Origin: Thermanaerovibrio acidaminovorans DSM 6589
GTDB lineage: Bacteria > Synergistota > Synergistia > Synergistales > Synergistaceae
DNA: 64,000 nucleotides
Assembly: GCF_000024905.1 (NCBI RefSeq)
Contig: NC_013522.1
Location: 1,178,001 to 1,242,000, forward strand
Direction of reading: 5' to 3'
The first letter of the stretch is position 1. Each line of letters opens with the position of its first letter. This document shows, in pieces, positions 54,901 through 64,000 of this stretch. The notes beneath the pieces were generated by a model that was not told the DNA's origin, searched no databases, and worked only from the letters and a program-made list of their open reading frames with translations. A program made the position numbers and the translations under genes.

Positions 54901-56932
54901 TGCCGTCCCCCTTGAGATCCGGCTTCATCCCCGTAAGGTAGTAGACCCCAAGGATTATGTCCTGGGTGGGGGTCACTATGGGCTTCCCGCTGGAGGGGGA
55001 GAGCAGGTTGTTGGAGGAGAGCATCAGTATCCGGGCCTCCGCCTGGGCCTCCAGCGACAGGGGCACGTGAACCGCCATCTGGTCCCCGTCGAAGTCCGCG
55101 TTGAAGGCGGTGCAGACCAGGGGGTGTAGCCTTATGGCCTTGCCCTCGATCAACACCGGCTCAAAGGCCTGGATGCCCAGCCTGTGGAGGGTGGGGGCCC
55201 GGTTCAGCAACACCGGGTGGTCCTTTATTATCTCCTCCAGGATGGCCCAGACCTCGTCCTTGCCCCGCTCGATGAGGCGCCGGGCGTTCTTCACGTTGGC
55301 CGCAAGCCCCCGCTCCACCAGCTTGTGCACCACGAAGGGCTTGAACAGCTCCAGCGCCATCTGCTTGGGCAGACCGCACTGGTATATCTTAAGGTTCGGC
55401 CCTATGACTATGACCGAACGGCCCGAATAGTCCACCCGCTTGCCCAGCAGGTTCTGGCGGAACCGGCCCTTCTTGCCCCGCAGCAGGTCCGTTAGGCTCT
55501 TTAAGGGCCGACCGCCCGCACCGGGCACCGGCTTGCCCCGGCGGCCGTTGTCTATCAGGGCGTCCACCGACTCCTGGAGCATCCTCTTCTCGTTCCGGAT
55601 TATGATCTCCGGCGCCCGGAGCTCCATCAGCTTCTTGAGCCGATTGTTCCGGTTGATCACCTTCCGGTACAGGTCGTTCAGGTCCGAGGTAGCGAACCGC
55701 CCCCCGTCCAACTGGACCATGGGCCTAAGATCCGGGGGGATCACCGGCAGGACCGACAGGATCATCCACTCCGGCCGGCTGTCGCTCTTCCGGAAGTCCT
55801 CCACCACCTGGAGACGCTTCACCAGCTTGCGCTTCTTCTGCCCCGAGGACTCGGCTATCTCCTCCCGGAGGCTGGTGGCCAGGTCGTCCAGGTCGATCCG
55901 CTTGAGCAGCTCCAGGACCCCCTCGGCCCCTATGCCCGCCATGAAGGACTTGTCGTACCGGGAGCACAGGTACTCCTCGCTCTCGGTTATGATGTCACCC
56001 CGCTCGAAGGGGGACTCCCCCTTCTCGATCACTATGTGGCACGGATCCTCCAGGGTGATCGTCTCCGGCTGGGCCTGGAACCGGCCGGGGAACTTCTGCA
56101 TGTAGAGCTCGCACTCCCCCTTGGAGAGCACGTCGTTCCGGGAGAAGGGGAGCCGGACGGCGCTCACCACCACGTAGGCCTCCTGGCCGTTTATCTCCAT
56201 GGGGGACGCGTCGTCCTCCGGGGAGACTTTGGACTGGGGAACCACCCGAGTCCCCTCCTCACCCCGGACCTGGTAGGCCCTCTCGGTATCGAAGATCCCG
56301 TCGCCGAACTCCGCCCGATAGCGGGCCAGCTGGTGAAGGGTTATCACGTCCCCCTCCGCCACGGGAATCTCGTCCACCCGGACAACCCGGAAGGCCTCCT
56401 CCGCCTTGAACTTGGAGTCGTAGAACCGGTGAATCCGCTCCTCCGAAGCGGAGATCACATCCCCCCGGCGCACCAGGTCGGTCCTGCGGCCCTCCACGAC
56501 AACCTTGTAGGCCGCCTCCCGCCTCCTGTTGGGGGCGAAGTAGACCACCCGCTCCAGGTCCTTGGTGGAGGTGCCTATCAGCAGCGACAGCCTGCTGGGG
56601 ATGCCCCTGAGGTACCATATGTGCACCACCGGCGCCGCCAGCTCTATGTGCCCCATCCGCTCCCGGCGGACCCGGTTGTCGGTCACCTCCACGCCGCAAC
56701 GGTCGCAGACCACCCCCTTGAACTTGGGGCCGCTGCGCTTGTACTTGCCGCAGGCGCACTCGAAGCTACGGGTGGGACCAAAGATCCTCTCGCAGAAGAG
56801 ACCGTCCTTCTCGGGCCTGAGGGTCCTGTAGTTTATTGTCTCGGGCTTCTTCACCTCGCCGCAGGATATGGCCCTTATCCTCTCCGGCGAGGACAGCTTG
56901 ACCCGAACGCCTACTATCTCCTTGTGAGCCAT
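51977..56932 (-). CDS. rpoC: RNA polymerase subunit beta', with two large insertions
   Basis: Catalytic subunit of RNA polymerase. Zinc ribbon cysteines are C59, C61, C76 and C79; the active-site Mg motif is [12 protein letters not shown]. At 1651 aa it is long for the family (often 1200-1500). Residues about 138-332 hold four copies of a strand-rich motif (A-Y-x-V-V ... R/E-G-D-V-I), the type of sandwich-barrel insertion known in other lineages. A second insertion of roughly 300 residues (about 1242-1563) lies before [20 protein letters not shown]. It abuts the rpoB stop, so translation is coupled. Confidence 0.97.
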   Translation of the reverse strand: MAHKEIVGVRVKLSSPERIRAISCGEVKKPETINYRTLRPEKDGLFCERIFGPTRSFECACGKYKRSGPKFKGVVCDRCGVEVTDNRVRRERMGHIELAAPVVHIWYLRGIPSRLSLLIGTSTKDLERVVYFAPNRRREAAYKVVVEGRRTDLVRRGDVISASEERIHRFYDSKFKAEEAFRVVRVDEIPVAEGDVITLHQLARYRAEFGDGIFDTERAYQVRGEEGTRVVPQSKVSPEDDASPMEINGQEAYVVVSAVRLPFSRNDVLSKGECELYMQKFPGRFQAQPETITLEDPCHIVIEKGESPFERGDIITESEEYLCSRYDKSFMAGIGAEGVLELLKRIDLDDLATSLREEIAESSGQKKRKLVKRLQVVEDFRKSDSRPEWMILSVLPVIPPDLRPMVQLDGGRFATSDLNDLYRKVINRNNRLKKLMELRAPEIIIRNEKRMLQESVDALIDNGRRGKPVPGAGGRPLKSLTDLLRGKKGRFRQNLLGKRVDYSGRSVIVIGPNLKIYQCGLPKQMALELFKPFVVHKLVERGLAANVKNARRLIERGKDEVWAILEEIIKDHPVLLNRAPTLHRLGIQAFEPVLIEGKAIRLHPLVCTAFNADFDGDQMAVHVPLSLEAQAEARILMLSSNNLLSPSSGKPIVTPTQDIILGVYYLTGMKPDLKGDGMYFRDEEDVLSALDHGVVHVNARVYVRNRPEWGLGEDKWLETSPGRVVFNCAMPEKLRFINRQLGKKDFGALLDRAYDLVGQAAMVEMLDGIKQLGYKWSTKSGISLGIGDVIVPPQKESIVRETMVHEEELSAQYDMGILTEDEYMRQKDALWSEAVKNIVDKIVDNMDVDNPLRIMVDSGARGSKSQVAQMAGIRGLMADPSGKIIDYPIVSNFRDGLNMLEYFISTHGARKGLSDTAMRTAKSGYLTRRLVDVAQDLIITEEDCGTDRGVEMRPLKQESKVVIPLSERVAGRVALRDVILSDGTCLVRAGQEIDQETAKALDRAGVESVWVRSPLTCALRHGICRTCYGKDLATRHRVAIGEAVGVVAAQSIGEPGTQLTMRTFHTGGVRQFTGEDITQGLPRIEQLFEVRKPKKAALIAEHDGVVVERREGEGKKKLVVAVPREDGGEDRVVYTLPASQNLLPGVEEGAPIHRGQVLTEGYIDPQQLLEVEGLEAVQRYILDGIQDVYRSQGVSINDKHIEVILRKVAPVNRVRVIEEGDSSFVAGELVWKEDLEAESRRISEQNARFLEEASFLCGAVVKDAVGSLDGTGITRDEELTMDKLGRLLSPGVGASELICQDREGLLRVIVGEASFKRELEGLELLSDLPVADGCVISAGSRLTASDASRIVAMGPQPLLVKDLKAMEDMVGEVYLAEDVTVDGRVLSLKDRLFDLEVFQELRSLPVESVRIWRNPERLDLCKDVYEYLIGNYLSQRVLRVITRDGAVTEPLDNRISMEIAEGIRSGEVEAIELDGNNVVSRERVLKALLTEKVYGKVLLEPVRDVDGNVVVPSGREVSHQVMDQIVAACPGEMVVRPILAQGEHRRLIQRISFVRRLRELPTWKPVLHGITKAALATDSFLSAASFQQTAQVLASAAVRGEVDNLLGLKENVIIGLLIPSGTGIDKYRKVQVVEPRTGEGGSDLFESGESA

Positions 56933-59900
56933 TTAAGCGTCCCCCTCCTCATCGTCCGCAAAAAAGGGGTCATCGGAGGCATCCCGGACGGTGAACACGT
57001 CCCCAAGCCCCTCCCGGGCCTCCTCCTGGCTGATCTCCTCCCCGCTGACCCCGAAGGCGTCCTCGGGGCTCACGCCGGACTCGAAGAGATCCCTGCCCTC
57101 CCGGGGCCTGCTCCTGCCGGGCTCGTCTTCGTCGTCCCCCATGACGAGCTCCCCAACGGTCCCATCCTCGTACACTATCTCCACGTCGACCCCAAGCCCC
57201 TGGAGCTCCTTTATGAGCACCCGGAAGCTCTCTGGCACCCCGGGCTTCGCCAGGTTCTGCCCCTTGACAATCCGCTCGTAGGTCTTGAGCCTGCCCCGGA
57301 TGTCGTCGGACTTGACCGTCAGGATCTCCTGGAGCATGTGGGCCGCCCCGTAACCCTCCAGGGCCCAAACCTCCATCTCACCGAACCGCTGACCGCCGAA
57401 CTGGGTCTTGCCTCCCAGGGGCTGCTGGGTTATCAGGCTGTACGGACCGGTGGACCGGGCGTGGATCTTGTCGTCCACCAGGTGGATCAGCTTGAGCATG
57501 TACATGACCCCCACGGTGACCTTCTTGTCCATGGGCTCCCCGGTTCGGCCGTCGTAGAGGGTTATCTTGCAATCCCTCGTCAGCTCCGGGTACTTGTTCT
57601 CCCTTATCTTGTCCACCAGCTGGAATATCTCCTCCTGGTCCGCCCCCTCGAAGACCGGGGTGGCCACCTTCCAGCCGTTGTGCATGGCCACGAAGCCCAT
57701 GACGGTCTCGAACACCTGCCCCAGGTTCATTCGGCTGGGCACCCCAAGGGGGTTCAGCACCACGTCAACCGGGGTGCCGTCCGACAGGAAGGGCATGTCC
57801 TCCTCGGGCAGGATCTTGGACACCACACCCTTGTTGCCGTGGCGGCCCGCCATCTTGTCCCCCTCGGTGATCTTCCTGAACTGGGCCACGTAGACCTTGA
57901 CCACCTCGTTGACCCCAGGACTCAGGTCCTCGCTGTTGTGCTCCCGGCTGAGCCTCTTTATGGCCACCACCTTGCCACCCTCGCCGTGGGGCACCCGGAG
58001 GGAGGAGTCCCTCACCTCCCGGGCCTTCTCACCGAAGATGGCCCGAAGGAGCCTCTCCTCCGGCGACTGGTCCGACTCCCCCTTGGGGGTCACCTTGCCC
58101 ACCAGGATGTCCCCCGCCCGGACCTCGGCGCCTATGCGGACTATGCCGTTCTCGTCCAGGTTCTTCAGGGCATCGTCCCCCACGTTGGGGATGTCCCGGG
58201 TTATCTCCTCGGGCCCCAGCTTGGTGTCCCGGGCCTCCACCTCGTATTCCTCTATGTGGATCGAGGTGTAGTAGTCCTCCTTCACCACCCGCTGGCTGAG
58301 CAGGATGGCGTCCTCGAAGTTGTAGCCCTCCCAGGAGACGAAGGCCACCAGCACGTTCCGACCCAGGGCCAGCTCGCCCCCCTGGCAGGCCTGCCCGTCG
58401 GCTATCACGTCCCCGGCCTTCACCGGGTCCCCCTTCCTCACCAGGGGTCTCTGGTGGATCACCGTCCCCTGGTTGGACCGGCGGAACTTGACCAGCCGGT
58501 ACTGATTCAGGGTGCCGTCCTCGGCCCTTATGACCACCCGGTCCGCGTCCACGAACTCCACGGTGCCGGACCGACGGGCCAGGATGCAGGACCCGGAGTC
58601 CCGGGCTATCTTGGCCTCTATGCCGGTCCCCACCAGGGGGGCCTCGGCCCTCACCAGGGGCACCGCCTGACGCTGCATGTTGGACCCCATCAGGGCCCGG
58701 TTGGCGTCGTCGTGCTCGAGGAACGGGATCAACCCGGTGGAGACGGACACTATCTGTTTGGGAGAGACGTCCAGGAAGTCCACCTGATCCTTGGGGACCA
58801 TCCGGATGTCCCCCCGGTGACGCACGTGGACCTCGTCGATGAGGATGCTCCCATCCTCACCCACCGGGGTGCTGGCCATGCCCACGTTGTACTCGTCCTC
58901 GTCGTCCGCGGACAGGTAGACCACCTCACCGGTCACCCGGCCGTCCACCACCCGCCGCCGAGGGGTCACCAGGAAGCCGTACTCGTTTATCTTGGCGTAG
59001 GTGGCCAGGGAGGTGACCAGCCCTATGTTGGATCCCTCGGGGGTCTCGATGGGACAGATCCGCCCGTAGTGGGTGTAGTGCACGTCCCGGGCCTCGAACC
59101 CGGCCCTCTCCCGGGACAGACCGCCGGGACCCAAGGCGGACAGACGCCGCCTATGGGTCAGCTCCGCCAACGGGTTGGTCTGATCCATGAACTGGGACAG
59201 CTGGCCGGAGCCGAAGAACTCCCGCAGGGCGGCACTTATGGGACGCACGTTGATCAGGTCCTTGGCGGTGGCGGAGCTTAAGTCCGGGATGGTGGTCATC
59301 CTCTCCTTGGCTATCCGCTCCATCCTGAGGAGCCCTATCCTAACCTGGTTCTGCAGAAGCTCCCCTATGGCCCTCACCCGGCGGTTCCCCAGGTGATCGA
59401 TGTCGTCCTCCCGCTCAAGCCCGTCCCGGAGCTTGAGCAACCCGTTGACGATGGCCACCACGTCCTCCACGGTGAGCAACCGCTGCTCATCGTCCACCTG
59501 GAGCCCCAGGCGCCGGTTCAGCTTGTAGCGGCCCACCCGCCCCAGGTTGTACCGGCGGCTGTCGAAGAAGAGGCTGTGCATGTGCTCCCGGGCGTTCTCC
59601 ATCCGGGGGGGCTCGTTGGGCTTCAGACGACGAAAGATCTCCAGCATGGCCTCATCGGTGGAGCTGGTGGGGTCCTTCTCCAGGGTCTCCGCCACCGAGT
59701 GATCCACCCGCCACACCGCCACCCGGGTGCGACCCTGCTTCCAGAGCTCGTCCAGGTGCTCCTTGGTTATCCGGTCGTTCTTGTGGAAGATGACCCTCCC
59801 GTCGGACCCTACGATGGGCTCCGCCAGGAGCATGCCCCTCACGTCCTCCTCCACCACGTCAACCTCCTCCACCGTGGCGCCGAAGAGCCTGAGGAGCTCG

Positions 59901-60538
59901 TCGTCCGTGGGGACCCCAAGGGCCTTGAGGAACATGGTGACCGGGATCTTCTTCCGGTTGTCGATCTTAACCGACAGGAACTCGCTGGGGGTAAGGTCGA
60001 ACTCCAACCAGGCCCCCCGGTCGGGGATCAGCTTGGCCGCGTAGGTCTCCTGGCCCGGGGAGGACAGGTCCGCGGAGAAGTAGACTCCGGCGGAGCGGGC
60101 CAGCTGGCTCACCACCACCCGCTCGGTGCCGTTGATGATGAAGGTGCCCCGGTCGGTCATCACCGGGAAGTCCCCCAGGTAGACCTCCTCCTCCTTGATC
60201 TCCCCGTTGCTCCGGTTCACCAGCCTTATGGTGGCCCTTATGGGCCTAGACCAGGTGAGATCCCTCTCCCGGGCCTCCTCGATGCTTATGGTCGGGGGAT
60301 CCACGTAGTAACGGACGAACTCCAGGGCGAAGTTTCCGTCGTAGCTCTCGATGGGGAATACCTCTTTGAACAGCTCCTGAAGACCCTGAAGCCTCCTGAA
60401 GTTAGGGTCCTCGTCCGCCTGAAAGAACCACTCGTATGAGTGACGCTGGACCTCCACCAGGTCCGGCAGCTCGATCAGGTCCTTCTGCTTGCCCAGATAC
60501 CGTCTTGGCGCCATGAGGGAAGGAACTTCTACAGCCAT
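56933..60538 (-). CDS. rpoB: RNA polymerase subunit beta
   Basis: Catalytic beta subunit, 1201 aa. Rifampicin-pocket region: [20 protein letters not shown] and [20 protein letters not shown]. The segment [20 protein letters not shown] and the nucleotide-contact part [20 protein letters not shown] are intact. The C-terminal tail is acidic ([10 protein letters not shown]). GGGAGG stands 10 bases before the ATG, with a leader of about 50 bases from the promoter. No rplK-rplA-rplJ-rplL genes precede it; a tRNA-Leu gene does. Confidence 0.97.
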   Translation of the reverse strand: MAVEVPSLMAPRRYLGKQKDLIELPDLVEVQRHSYEWFFQADEDPNFRRLQGLQELFKEVFPIESYDGNFALEFVRYYVDPPTISIEEARERDLTWSRPIRATIRLVNRSNGEIKEEEVYLGDFPVMTDRGTFIINGTERVVVSQLARSAGVYFSADLSSPGQETYAAKLIPDRGAWLEFDLTPSEFLSVKIDNRKKIPVTMFLKALGVPTDDELLRLFGATVEEVDVVEEDVRGMLLAEPIVGSDGRVIFHKNDRITKEHLDELWKQGRTRVAVWRVDHSVAETLEKDPTSSTDEAMLEIFRRLKPNEPPRMENAREHMHSLFFDSRRYNLGRVGRYKLNRRLGLQVDDEQRLLTVEDVVAIVNGLLKLRDGLEREDDIDHLGNRRVRAIGELLQNQVRIGLLRMERIAKERMTTIPDLSSATAKDLINVRPISAALREFFGSGQLSQFMDQTNPLAELTHRRRLSALGPGGLSRERAGFEARDVHYTHYGRICPIETPEGSNIGLVTSLATYAKINEYGFLVTPRRRVVDGRVTGEVVYLSADDEDEYNVGMASTPVGEDGSILIDEVHVRHRGDIRMVPKDQVDFLDVSPKQIVSVSTGLIPFLEHDDANRALMGSNMQRQAVPLVRAEAPLVGTGIEAKIARDSGSCILARRSGTVEFVDADRVVIRAEDGTLNQYRLVKFRRSNQGTVIHQRPLVRKGDPVKAGDVIADGQACQGGELALGRNVLVAFVSWEGYNFEDAILLSQRVVKEDYYTSIHIEEYEVEARDTKLGPEEITRDIPNVGDDALKNLDENGIVRIGAEVRAGDILVGKVTPKGESDQSPEERLLRAIFGEKAREVRDSSLRVPHGEGGKVVAIKRLSREHNSEDLSPGVNEVVKVYVAQFRKITEGDKMAGRHGNKGVVSKILPEEDMPFLSDGTPVDVVLNPLGVPSRMNLGQVFETVMGFVAMHNGWKVATPVFEGADQEEIFQLVDKIRENKYPELTRDCKITLYDGRTGEPMDKKVTVGVMYMLKLIHLVDDKIHARSTGPYSLITQQPLGGKTQFGGQRFGEMEVWALEGYGAAHMLQEILTVKSDDIRGRLKTYERIVKGQNLAKPGVPESFRVLIKELQGLGVDVEIVYEDGTVGELVMGDDEDEPGRSRPREGRDLFESGVSPEDAFGVSGEEISQEEAREGLGDVFTVRDASDDPFFADDEEGDA

Positions 60539-60593
60539 GGGAGCACGACCTCCCTACGCAGATTTTGGTGTTTCAAAAGTCGTACGGCGCGAT

Positions 60594-60622
60594 ATCATAG
60601 CAAAAAAGGCGCCCAAAGTCAA
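60594..60622 (-). promoter_or_regulatory. promoter of rpoBC
   Basis: The minus strand has TTGACT (complement of 60617-60622), 17 bases, and TATGAT (complement of 60594-60599). Transcription would start near 60587. The -35 is in the loop of the preceding tRNA terminator and the T-tract is in the spacer. Confidence 0.85.
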
Positions 60623-60637
60623 CCGACTATGGGCGCC
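60602..60637 (-). terminator. intrinsic terminator of tRNA-Leu
   Basis: The minus strand has GGCGCCCA, a 14-base loop, TGGGCGCC and then six T residues, 14 bases after the tRNA 3' end. This is a canonical intrinsic terminator that overlaps the rpoB promoter. Confidence 0.88.
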
Positions 60638-60650
60638 TCTAAGCTCAATA

Positions 60651-60737
60651 TGGTGTCGAGGGGGGGAGTCGAACCCCCACGGGCGCTAACCCACTGGATC
60701 CTGAATCCAGCGCGTCTACCAATTCCGCCACCCCGAC
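60651..60737 (-). tRNA. tRNA-Leu (anticodon CAG)
   Basis: An 87-base gene with encoded CCA. The acceptor stem GTCGGGG pairs with CCTCGAC (one G-T). The anticodon stem CTGGA/TCCAG encloses loop TTCAGGA, giving anticodon CAG at 60701-60703 (complement), which reads CUG codons. A long variable arm (class II) and the T-loop GTTCGACTC are present. CUG is a heavily used Leu codon in this GC-rich genome. Confidence 0.97.
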
Positions 60738-60779
60738 TCGTTGGATTTGGCCTAACTCACCGGCCGCACAACGCTGAGA

Positions 60780-60808
60780 ATTCTAGCACCTACTCCGACT
60801 CTTGGCAA
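60780..60808 (-). promoter_or_regulatory. promoter of tRNA-Leu
   Basis: The minus strand has TTGCCA (complement of 60803-60808), 17 bases, and TAGAAT (complement of 60780-60785), about 43 bases before the tRNA. It overlaps the last codons of the upstream sua5 gene. Confidence 0.65.
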
Positions 60809-61775
60809 GCCCCCTCCCGCCGGAAGCTCGGATCAACCGGTCCCGGATGGCGTCCCCCAGGGCCTCACCCCTCTCCGGCAACTCCGCCACTATGACGGAC
60901 GCGCCTCCGCGCTCCATCTCCCGGAAGGTCCTGAAGAGCAGGAACGCGTACTCCCGGAGATCCCGGGGCCTCACGCTCCACGCCACCTCGAAGGGCGGAT
61001 CGGATATGCCCACGTAACCCACCCGCCCAGGGGGGCACTGGACGGGGACCGACCGGTCCCAGAGGAGCACCGGCACCTCCGGGGCGTAGTGCCTGTGCCT
61101 GGTGCCCGGGGAGCGCCGGAGCAACTCCTCCCCCGCCGCCACCTGGACGCGACCCACCGCCTGGACGATCATCCGCTCCGTAACGCCTCCCTGCCTCAGG
61201 ATCACCGGCTCCGAACCGGTGACGTCCACCACGGTGGACTCCAACCCCACCTCACAGGGCCCCCCGTCGAGGATCAGGGGGATGAGCCCCTCCAGGTCCT
61301 CCAGCACCGTCAAGGCGTCGGTTGGGCTGGGACGTCCGCTCCGGTTGGCGCTGGGGGCCCCTATGGGGACCCCGCTGATCTCGATGAGGCGCCGGGCCAC
61401 CGGGTGAGAGGGACACCGGATCCCCACCGTGTCCAGCCCCCCCAGGAACTCCCGGGGCACCACCCCCCTGGAGGGGACCACCAGCGTAAGGGGGCCGGGC
61501 CAGAAGGCCCGGGCCAGGTCCTCCGCCAGGGGGGTCATTCGGCCCACCTCCCGGGCCTCCTCGGAGCAGGACACGTGAACTATTATCGGGTTGTCCAGGG
61601 GGCGCCCCTTAACCTGGAAGATCCGCCGGGCCGCCTCCGGGTTCGTGGCATCCCCCCCCAGGCCGTAGACCGTCTCGGTGGGCATGGCCACCAACCGGCC
61701 GGACAGGATCAGGTCCGCCCCCAGCCGCAACGCCCCCTCCGACGGGGTCAATACCCGGGTGATCTCCCTCTCCAT
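60783..61775 (-). CDS. threonylcarbamoyl-AMP synthase (Sua5 type)
   Basis: First enzyme of t6A37 tRNA modification: makes threonylcarbamoyl-AMP from threonine, bicarbonate and ATP. The N-terminal YrdC domain (about 1-205) has the family strands VAMPTETVYGLGGDATN and KGRPLDNPIIVHVS. The C-terminal Sua5 domain (about 215-330) makes this the long form, 330 aa. It lies 6 bases after tgt, so it is cotranscribed with another tRNA-modification enzyme. Confidence 0.93.
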   Translation of the reverse strand: MEREITRVLTPSEGALRLGADLILSGRLVAMPTETVYGLGGDATNPEAARRIFQVKGRPLDNPIIVHVSCSEEAREVGRMTPLAEDLARAFWPGPLTLVVPSRGVVPREFLGGLDTVGIRCPSHPVARRLIEISGVPIGAPSANRSGRPSPTDALTVLEDLEGLIPLILDGGPCEVGLESTVVDVTGSEPVILRQGGVTERMIVQAVGRVQVAAGEELLRRSPGTRHRHYAPEVPVLLWDRSVPVQCPPGRVGYVGISDPPFEVAWSVRPRDLREYAFLLFRTFREMERGGASVIVAELPERGEALGDAIRDRLIRASGGRGLAKSRSRC

Positions 61776-61781
61776 GGAACC

Positions 61782-63696
<1,915 letters not shown>

Positions 63697-63732
63697 TAGG
63701 ACACCTCCGTTCGTTCAAACCTAAACGTCAAA

Positions 63733-63746
63733 GGGGCCGACGCCCC
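63733..63746 (-). terminator. possible terminator after metG
   Basis: The minus strand reads GGGGC, loop GTCG, GCCCC and then TTTGACGTTT, about 35 bases past the metG stop. The stem is 5 bp and the T-run is broken, so read-through to tatD is likely. Confidence 0.4.
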
Positions 63747-63781
63747 ATCCAGGACGCCGGCCCTGCGTGGACCCCTGGGGA

Positions 63782-64000
63782 TCAGTGGATCCGGCTACCC
63801 AGCGGCACGTCCCTGTCCACGGTCAAAAGCCCCAGGGTGAAGTTGCTCTTGCTGGGGCTCTCGGCGGCCAGGAGCATGCCGTTGCTCTTCACCCCCCGGA
63901 TGACCGACGGCTTCAGGTTGCAAATGACGATTATCCTCTTGCCCACCAGCTCCTCGGCCCGGTAGAAGTCCCTTATGCCGGACACGATGGTCCGCTTCTC
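63782..64000 (-). CDS. metG: methionyl-tRNA synthetase, C-terminal part (5' end outside the window)
   Basis: Only the last 72 codons are in the window; the frame runs off the right edge. The segment [20 protein letters not shown] and NGMLLAAES is the OB-fold tRNA-binding domain found at the C-terminus of many MetRS proteins. The rest of the enzyme would lie beyond 64000. A free-standing tRNA-binding protein is possible but less likely, because metG-tatD is a common gene pair. Confidence 0.85.
   Translation of the reverse strand, partial: EKRTIVSGIRDFYRAEELVGKRIIVICNLKPSVIRGVKSNGMLLAAESPSKSNFTLGLLTVDRDVPLGSRIH

Overview
The window is GC-rich and almost every gene lies on the minus strand; one small gene (3579-4013) is on the plus strand. 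Gene content points to an anaerobic, amino-acid-fermenting, flagellated bacterium with an outer membrane. It has a selenocysteine-dependent glycine reductase operon, an alanine dehydrogenase/racemase/Na+-alanine symporter cluster, lysine 6-aminotransferase, rubredoxin, and flagellar P- and L-ring genes. That combination fits the phylum Synergistetes, and a Thermanaerovibrio-like organism is my best guess. This is inference from gene content, not a database result.

Layout from low to high coordinate (transcription mostly runs right to left). 1-9.8 kb: comEC, comEA and miaB; a divergent small secreted protein; rubredoxin; then pepP-type peptidase, AIR-synthase-like protein, queH, trmI and transketolase as a tightly overlapping run. 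9.8-13.6 kb: ald, alr and an alanine:Na+ symporter. 13.9-21.0 kb: the glycine reductase operon, transcribed grdX-trxA-grdE-grdA-grdB-grdC-grdD. It starts with a sigma70-like promoter and a glycine riboswitch region and ends in a strong intrinsic terminator. grdA and grdB each contain an in-frame UGA in the known selenocysteine context, so both are longer than a plain stop-codon reading suggests. grdX also contains an in-frame UGA, which is not expected. 21.0-22.4 kb: lysine 6-aminotransferase with its own promoter. 22.6-28.7 kb: mreB-flgF-flgG-flgA-flgH-flgI-flgJ(N-terminal type)-YkgJ. 28.7-32.0 kb: truA and the ECF transporter module ecfA1-ecfA2-ecfT. 32.0-51.9 kb: the ribosomal-protein superoperon, from an L7Ae-like gene and rpsL through fusA, tuf, the S10, spc and alpha clusters to rplQ. 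52.0-60.5 kb: rpoB and rpoC. 60.6-64 kb: tRNA-Leu(CAG), threonylcarbamoyl-AMP synthase, tgt, tatD and the 3' end of metG.

Functionally the window joins the core gene-expression machinery to amino-acid catabolism. Glycine is reduced to acetyl phosphate by GrdA/B/C with electrons from the operon's thioredoxin, alanine is imported, racemised and deaminated, and lysine is transaminated. Several tRNA-modification genes (miaB, queH, tgt, trmI, truA, sua5) are scattered along it.

The observations most worth follow-up are: the in-frame UGA in grdX; three strong promoters (rpoBC, the str/S10 operon, grd) whose -35 box lies in the loop of a GC-rich inverted repeat; and an unusually long RpoC with two repeat-built insertions. 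I did not find a CRISPR array, insertion sequence, prophage or rRNA.
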